From NCBI RefSeq assembly GCF_027244095.1, contig NC_069660.1, positions 58,481,834 through 58,545,833 on the forward strand: 64,000 nucleotides of DNA, read 5' to 3'. Numbering within the stretch: position 1 is the stretch's first letter; each line of letters starts with the position of its first letter. The notes beneath the pieces were generated by a model. The model ran no database searches. It was not told the origin of the DNA and saw only the letters and a list, made by a program, of their open reading frames with translations. This stretch comes from Hemicordylus capensis. Its lineage: Eukaryota; Chordata; Lepidosauria; Squamata; Cordylidae. Position numbers and translations under genes: made by a program. Below, in pieces: positions 58,448-64,000 of the stretch.

Positions 58448-61097
58448 TATCCTGTAAGTGGACAAATTTATTTATTTATCATATTTCTCTCCCTCCTGGC
58501 ATGTGCATCCCTAGCTGGTGTACATAAGTTAAAATACAAAAAATATAAAAACAGGATAAAATGATTTTTAAAAATGATATAAAACCAATTAAAATTAATT
58601 AAAAGCCTCAGAAAATAGGTGCATCTTAAGAGTTTTACAAAGCAGACAGAAATGGAGAAACTCTGATTTTAACAGGGCGTGCACTCCAGAGCTAGAGGAC
58701 TGCCACAGAGAAGACCCAGTCCCGAGTAGCCACTGAACAAACCAGTGGTAGCCATAACTGGGACTCCCCAGATAATCTTAATAGGCAGCAGGGTTCATGA
58801 CAAAGGAGCCACTCTCCTAAATACCCTGGACCCAAGCTGTTCAAACATTATAGGTAACAACCAGCACTTTGTATTTTGCTCGGAAACATATCGGCTGTAG
58901 GGATGTGCACAAATCAATTTTTTTCGATTTGGTTTGTGCCCAAATCGAATCACCCCTGATTTGTTTTGTGTCCAAATCTGTCCCCCCAATTTACCCCAGA
59001 TTTGATTTTGATTCAGTTTGAGTCTGACCACTTATAGAGACCCTAGGGGCACCAAATTTGGGTGGTGGGTAGGACCCCATTGGTACCACCTAACACCCAG
59101 ATTTCAAGGCAGTGGGGCACTTGGTTGATTTCTAATGATGCTTTTTAGTTTTTACTGATTTTGTATATTTTTGCCATAGGAAACAATGGGGATTTGAAGT
59201 TGCTGTATCCTAACCCTAACATGGATCCCCAGCTTGCATTTAAAAATAAAGGCTAAGCTCTAGGCCTTGTAGAAGTAGAGTTATGGAGCAAAATGTGCGG
59301 TCACTATTTTTCAAATGTTTGGATTCTTTGGTGTATAATAACTTTTCCTAATAATGAATCCCTATGAGGATTCATTGCACACCTTCCTTCTGTTCATTTT
59401 TACTATCATTGGACAGTGCCAATTGTCAACTGCCATGTACCAACTACGCCCCGCCACCGGCAAGGCAGTGGGGTACTCATTTTATTTTTTAGGAATATTG
59501 AAGTGTTTAGATTCTTTGGTGTCTTTATTACACACCTTCATTTCTTCTGTTCATTTTGACCCCACTGCTTTGCAGGTGGGGGTGGGGAATTAGTGGCATC
59601 CCATGCGCCAACTACCCCCCAACCTGCAAGCCTCTGAGTACTCAGTTTATATGTTAGGAATTTTTGAGGTGTTTAGACTCTTTGGTGTGTAATGAATCTT
59701 CATAGGGATTCATTATGAGGAAAGGTTATTAGATACCAAAGAGTCTAAACACTTGAAAAAATCCTAGAACATAAACTGAGTAGTACTCCACTGCTTTGCA
59801 GATCAGAGGGGGCTGTAGTTGGCACATGGCAGTTGACAGTTGGTACTGTTCAAAGGCAGTCAAAATGAACAGAAGAAATAAAGGTGTGCCATGAATCCTC
59901 ATAGGGATTCATTGAAGAACAGTTATTATACACCAAATAATCCAAACATTTGTAAAATAGTGATGACACATTTTGCTCCATAACTCCACTTCTTCCAGGG
60001 CTAGAGCTTAGCTTTGTATTTTTTTTTTTAATGAGAGCTGGGAATCTGGGGGAATTAATAGGTGGAATCAGAATCTCGAATCGATTTGTATCCGAATCTA
60101 GCCTATGACTACAGGAGCGATTTGTTCTGTCTCCAAATCACCCAAATCATCTAGATTCGGGTACAAAATGATTTGTACCTAAATTGATTTGCACATCCCT
60201 AATCAGCAGCCGGTGCAGTTCTTTTAAGATCACTGTTATATGGTCTCTTCATGTTATCCCAGAGACCAGTCTGGCTGCTGCATTCTGCACCAACTGTAGT
60301 TTCTAGACTACGTACAAAGGCAGCCCCACATAGAGTGCATTATGGTAGTCAAGCCTGGAGGTTACAGTGGCATATGTACCACTGTTTTAAGGTCATTTCC
60401 ATCTAGAAATGGGCATAGCTGATATCAGCCGAAGCTGATAAAAACTGCCTCTGGCCGTTGCCTCAGCCTGAAAGACCAGTTTTGAATCCAGGAGCACTCG
60501 CAAGCTACCTACTTGTACTTTCTGGGAGAGTGTAACCCCATCCAGAACAGGCAGATTCTGATTCCCCAGTCAGTACCGCCATCTTATTTGGATTCAACCA
60601 GTTTATTATCCCTTATCCAGCCCATTACTGCCTCCTGGAAGGCATTTAGGGAAGATATGCCATTACCTGATGAAGTTAACATGGAGAAATAGATTTGGGT
60701 GTCATCAGCATATTGATAACACCCTGCACCAAATCTACTGATGATCTCTCCCTGCAGTTTCATGTAGATGTTAAAAAGCATTGGAGACAATATGGAGCCT
60801 TGTGGAATTTGATACATTAACTCCCACTTTGCAGAGCAACAGTCTCCAAGTGACACCATCTGGAATCTGCCAGAGAGGTAGATATGGAATCACTGTAAAA
60901 CAGTGCCAAGCAATCCCAGCTTCCTCAGGTGACCCAGAAGGATATCACAGTCAACAGTATTGAAAACGCACCAAGCAAACCAAAAGGATCAACAGAGTCA
61001 TACTCCTGTCAATACCCAATTGGAGATCATCCATCAGGCCGACCAAGGCAATCTCAAATTTATAGCCCACTCAAAAGCCAGTTTGAAATGGGTTTAG
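58448..61097 (-). mobile_element. L2/CR1-like LINE split by a hAT-like element
   Basis: On the minus strand, SILSPMLFNIYMK and YADDTQIYFSM (YADD at 60701-60712) show the reverse transcriptase. The upstream end near 61080 matches the start of the + strand copy at 8375 (CCATTTCAAACTGG). The A-rich 3' end lies at 58448. A 1.3-kb element at 58898-60201 interrupts it. The 5' half is missing. Confidence 0.8.
58898..60201. mobile_element. hAT-like non-autonomous transposon, modular inverted repeats
   Basis: TAGGGATGTGCACAAATCAA faces TTGATTTGCACATCCCTA. Flanks ATCGGCTG (58890-58897) and ATCAGCAG (60202-60209) agree at 6 of 8. Inside, blocks such as TTTGGTGTATAATAAC, AATGAATCCCTATGAGG and GTTATGGAGCAAAATGTG recur in both orientations around the centre. 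No transposase remains. Confidence 0.75.
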
Positions 61098-61180
61098 ACT
61101 AGTGTTTCTTAAAGTGGGGTCTGCCAGATGTTGCTGAACTACGACTCCCATCATCCCCAGCAACAATGAAACTGATTGGC
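61098..61180. mobile_element. Half of a hairpin MITE
   Basis: CTTAAAGTGGGGTCTGCCAG, GATGTTGCTGAACTACGACT and CCCATCATCCCCAGCAAC form one arm; the other arm is missing. Confidence 0.5.
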
Positions 61181-61192
61181 AGTAGACTCAGA

Positions 61193-61535
61193 CAGTCAAA
61201 ATGAAGTTTTCATGCAACACAATACATGGAATTAACTGCCACAAGTTGTGTAATGGCAGCAACCAGTAACATAGATGCCTTTAAAAGGGGCTTAGAGAAT
61301 TGCATGGAGGATGGGTCTATCAGTAGCTTTTAGTCACAAGGGTTATATGGAAATCTCCAGATTCAGAGGCAATAAGCCATGGGATACCATTTGCAGTGGG
61401 GAACAACAGCAGAGAATGGCTGTGACCTTCAGGCCCTGATGGTGGGTTCCTAGAAGTATCTGGTTGGCCACTATGGGAAACAGGATGCTGGACAATACGG
61501 ACCCTTGGTTTCATCTGGTAAGGCTCTCCTTACAT
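61193..61535 (+). mobile_element. CR1 LINE 3' fragment
   Basis: GAGGATGGGTCTATCAGTAG, ATCTGGTTGGCCACTATGG and GAAACAGGATGCTGGAC are the sense form of the CR1 3' end seen at 35070 and 46087. Confidence 0.65.
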
Positions 61536-62730
61536 TCCAAAGTGTTGGTAGCCCTGCAAAAGGGTAAATAACCTCCCCACTGCCACCCATAGCAGTAATG
61601 GATGTTTGTGTGTGAGTGCTGAGTAACTGTTCTATATCCCCCAAACAGAAGCATGGAGGGAAAATATCTGACTCCTGTGCAACAAATGAGCGCAATTGTG
61701 CATTTGTTATACTATGAATTGATTATCTGGAGAAGCCCTGGGAAACAGTGATCACCACCAGGGGACTTTCTGAATTGAGTACATGCACTGAAATCAATCA
61801 ATGGCCTCTATAAAATCCAATCTCAAAGCCAGCTGTGATTGATGGCCAGCTAATGAGCTGTTTATTACAATAAGCTACTTGGCAGAGGCATCACAGGCTA
61901 CCCCCTTGGCATTTCAGACTAGCATGGCAACCTGTGCCAAGGCTTCTGAAGAGTCCTTCTTTTCCAAAAACTTCAGCTCACAGAATGGAATGAACCATGT
62001 GCAGGTTTATATGATCATTTAGGCTTACAATACTGGGCCTAGACAAGAAAACACTTTTCATTCAGGCAGTGCTGAAGAGGTCCAAAAAATGTGAGATGGA
62101 GTGCAAAGATCTCCTTTGCAAGTTTGGAAGGATTATAGTGGGAAAGGTGAAGCAGGTCTCTTGCTGTGTTTAATTTCAAAATCTGAAATAGAAAATCTGT
62201 TTTAAAATGTTTTACTTGCTTGAAAGCCACATTTCTTCATCGTGGTCTCTGCTTCACACCAATGGGCTGTGCACATGTGCAGAGACCACATCAGGAACAT
62301 TCCCTTCTTTCTCTTTCATTTTGGTGGAAGCGCCATACCCCTTGTGATGCAATATCGCACCACTACCCAATTCTCCTCAGTTGTCAGTTCATCATCGTCT
62401 GCCACATTGTTGACTTCATCGGATCTCTCACTTAGTGAATTTTTCCTCTGCTATGGGGGAGGAACCTTTTATCGTCCTCTTCATTCTCCATACTCCTACC
62501 TTTACTGGTTTAAGTTAACAGTTATTTCTGCTGTTCTTGGTTGCATTTTTATTTACTGTGGTTCTCTCCCCACTTGTGCCATAAGTCCAGGTTTGTAGGG
62601 ACGGGCTGGTAGTGAGTAGTGAGGCAAATCCACTCTGCATTTGCTCTTCCGGTACAAGCACTAAGACTGCCTCTCTTGTTGCTGTTAAAGGCACAGGCCT
62701 CTGTTGAAGGGAGGGGATACTAATATTTTA
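61536..62730. other. Intergenic, nothing recognised
   Basis: Frames near 62220-62598 overlap each other and have no known domain. Confidence 0.35.
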
Positions 62731-62734
62731 TTTA

Positions 62735-62965
62735 TTTTTACCTTTCTATCCTGCTCTTCCTCCAAGGAACCCATAGTTATGTTGATCCTCACAACAATCC
62801 TGTGAGGTAGGTTAGGCTGAGAGATCAGTGACTGGCCCACAGTCACCCAGTGAGAGATGGCTGAATGGAGATTTGCACTCTGGTCTCTCCAGCAATCTGG
62901 TTCAATGGGCATTTGAACTTGGGTCTCCCCAGCACTATCCAACCTTCTATCCATGACACCTCACT
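62735..62965 (-). mobile_element. tRNA-derived SINE, third family, diverged
   Basis: TCCTGCTCTTCCTCCAAGGA, TGTGAGGTAGGTTAGGCTGA and CTGGCCCACAGTCACCCAGT are the reversed body of the SINE at 45348. The head region is GAACTTGGGTCTCCCC. Confidence 0.65.
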
Positions 62966-64000
62966 GACTCACTATAAAGAATCGCTCATCTATTCCTCAG
63001 GTGCCCAACCTCCCAGTGAGACAGGCACAAAAATGGCAGAACACCATGACTAAACGAAAAATGTAATCTCTGTGCATACTCACTTGGAAAGAAACATTTT
63101 AATTTAGTGTGACTGATTCCTGAGTAAACAGACATAGATTCAACATATTTATTGTTTGTACTACAATGAGCTACTGTCTTTTGACCTATGAATACGAACA
63201 CTTTGTTAACAGACAACTGAGGTTTCCTCCTATCAGGACATTCAAAAGCTAAGTATCCCAGAGCATTATTTATTCAGCTCCACTACTCATATTGTTTCTA
63301 GAAGTACACAGGCAGCAGTGATGTTAAGGACCTCACGAAGGCCAGCACTGTTCTCTATGTTCAGTGCATGGCTGAGGCCAAAAAAATTTGGCAGCCAGAT
63401 TTTCTGTGGATCCCAAATTCAGTTGACTCAAACTTTACAAGTAGCCATGTGAAACTTAATATTTATTCTAATGTTGTACTGTGTGTGTATTTTGAGGGTT
63501 TGCCAAAGGGTTTAGCAATTTAAATAGGTTTACTGGAAGAATATTTGAGCAATACTTATGCTGACAGTATTAACATGAAAATACAAAAAGATTTTCCTCC
63601 CATTAAGTTATCCCACTCTGGATTTAAAATCAGAATAAAGATCAGTTACTTTAACCCTAGAAAACTCCTATTTGAGACCGGAGTCATTTTAGATATCCAG
63701 TCAAATTTATGAATTTTAACTCTGGAAGTCAATAGCTTGAGTGATGGCTTTGAATCTGGACTCAGGGCCCACCCTTGTCAAGTGTTGATACAGTCAGTTT
63801 TCCTGTATCTATTCAAATGGGAATTATTTTAATATGAGACATTTTGAGGAGGAACAAGAAGGTTATGACTCATTTTGCAAAGTAAGTTCCAGCCTTGAGA
63901 AATACCTGAACAATTAACTAAAACTAGGTTTGCAATTACTGTTTTTAACAAAGGGTGTGAACAAACAGAGAAGCAGGAAATGTAACTTAGTAGAAATCAA
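62966..64000. other. Intergenic, nothing recognised
   Basis: AT-rich. No exon or repeat was recognised up to the window end. Confidence 0.4.

Noticed and set aside
57481-64000. Exons of RHOC, expected downstream by mammalian synteny
   Set aside because: No sequence like the conserved GTPase start or G-box motifs was seen.
1-64000. LTR retroviruses, Polintons, CRISPR arrays, bacterial operons
   Set aside because: No paired LTRs, gag/pol/env-like or capsid-like frames, or regular spacer arrays were recognised; the window is vertebrate nuclear DNA.

Overview
This window looks like nuclear DNA from a squamate reptile, probably a lizard. The evidence is the repeat content: a dense family of tRNA-derived SINEs of the type found across squamates, Sauria-type SINEs whose tail resembles Bov-B, CR1 and L2-like LINEs, a Tc1 transposon derivative and many hAT-type MITEs. 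The single coding gene also has reptile-style intron expansion. The species cannot be fixed from sequence alone.

One protein-coding gene was recognised: PPM1J (PP2C-zeta), a Mg2+/Mn2+-dependent Ser/Thr phosphatase of the PPM1H/J/M group. It lies on the + strand with ten coding exons from 22890 to 55459. All introns are GT-AG, the phases agree throughout, and the joined reading frame gives 519 residues. It starts in a CpG island (about 22430-23320). The 3' UTR probably ends after an AATAAA at 57453.

Layout. 1-22.4 kb is intergenic and rich in repeats: two copies of an unusual multi-hairpin element in opposite orientations (about 1395-1815 and 6435-6895), a nested L2/CR1-like LINE (8375-10185), a Tc1 deletion derivative (15132-15911), hAT-type MITEs and many SINEs. 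22.4-57.5 kb is PPM1J. Its introns hold a U6 snRNA pseudogene, MITEs with 8-bp target-site duplications, a CR1 fragment and an apparently identical 392-bp tandem duplication (47538-48321). 57.5-64 kb is intergenic: an antisense LINE split by a 1.3-kb hAT-type element, a CR1 3' fragment and a SINE. In mammals the neighbours of PPM1J are RHOC and TAFA3; no exon of either was recognised here. No LTR retrovirus, Polinton or similar virus-like element was recognised.

All calls rest on reading the sequence and on memory of the families; no alignment or database search was run. Repeat boundaries are approximate unless a target-site duplication is given.
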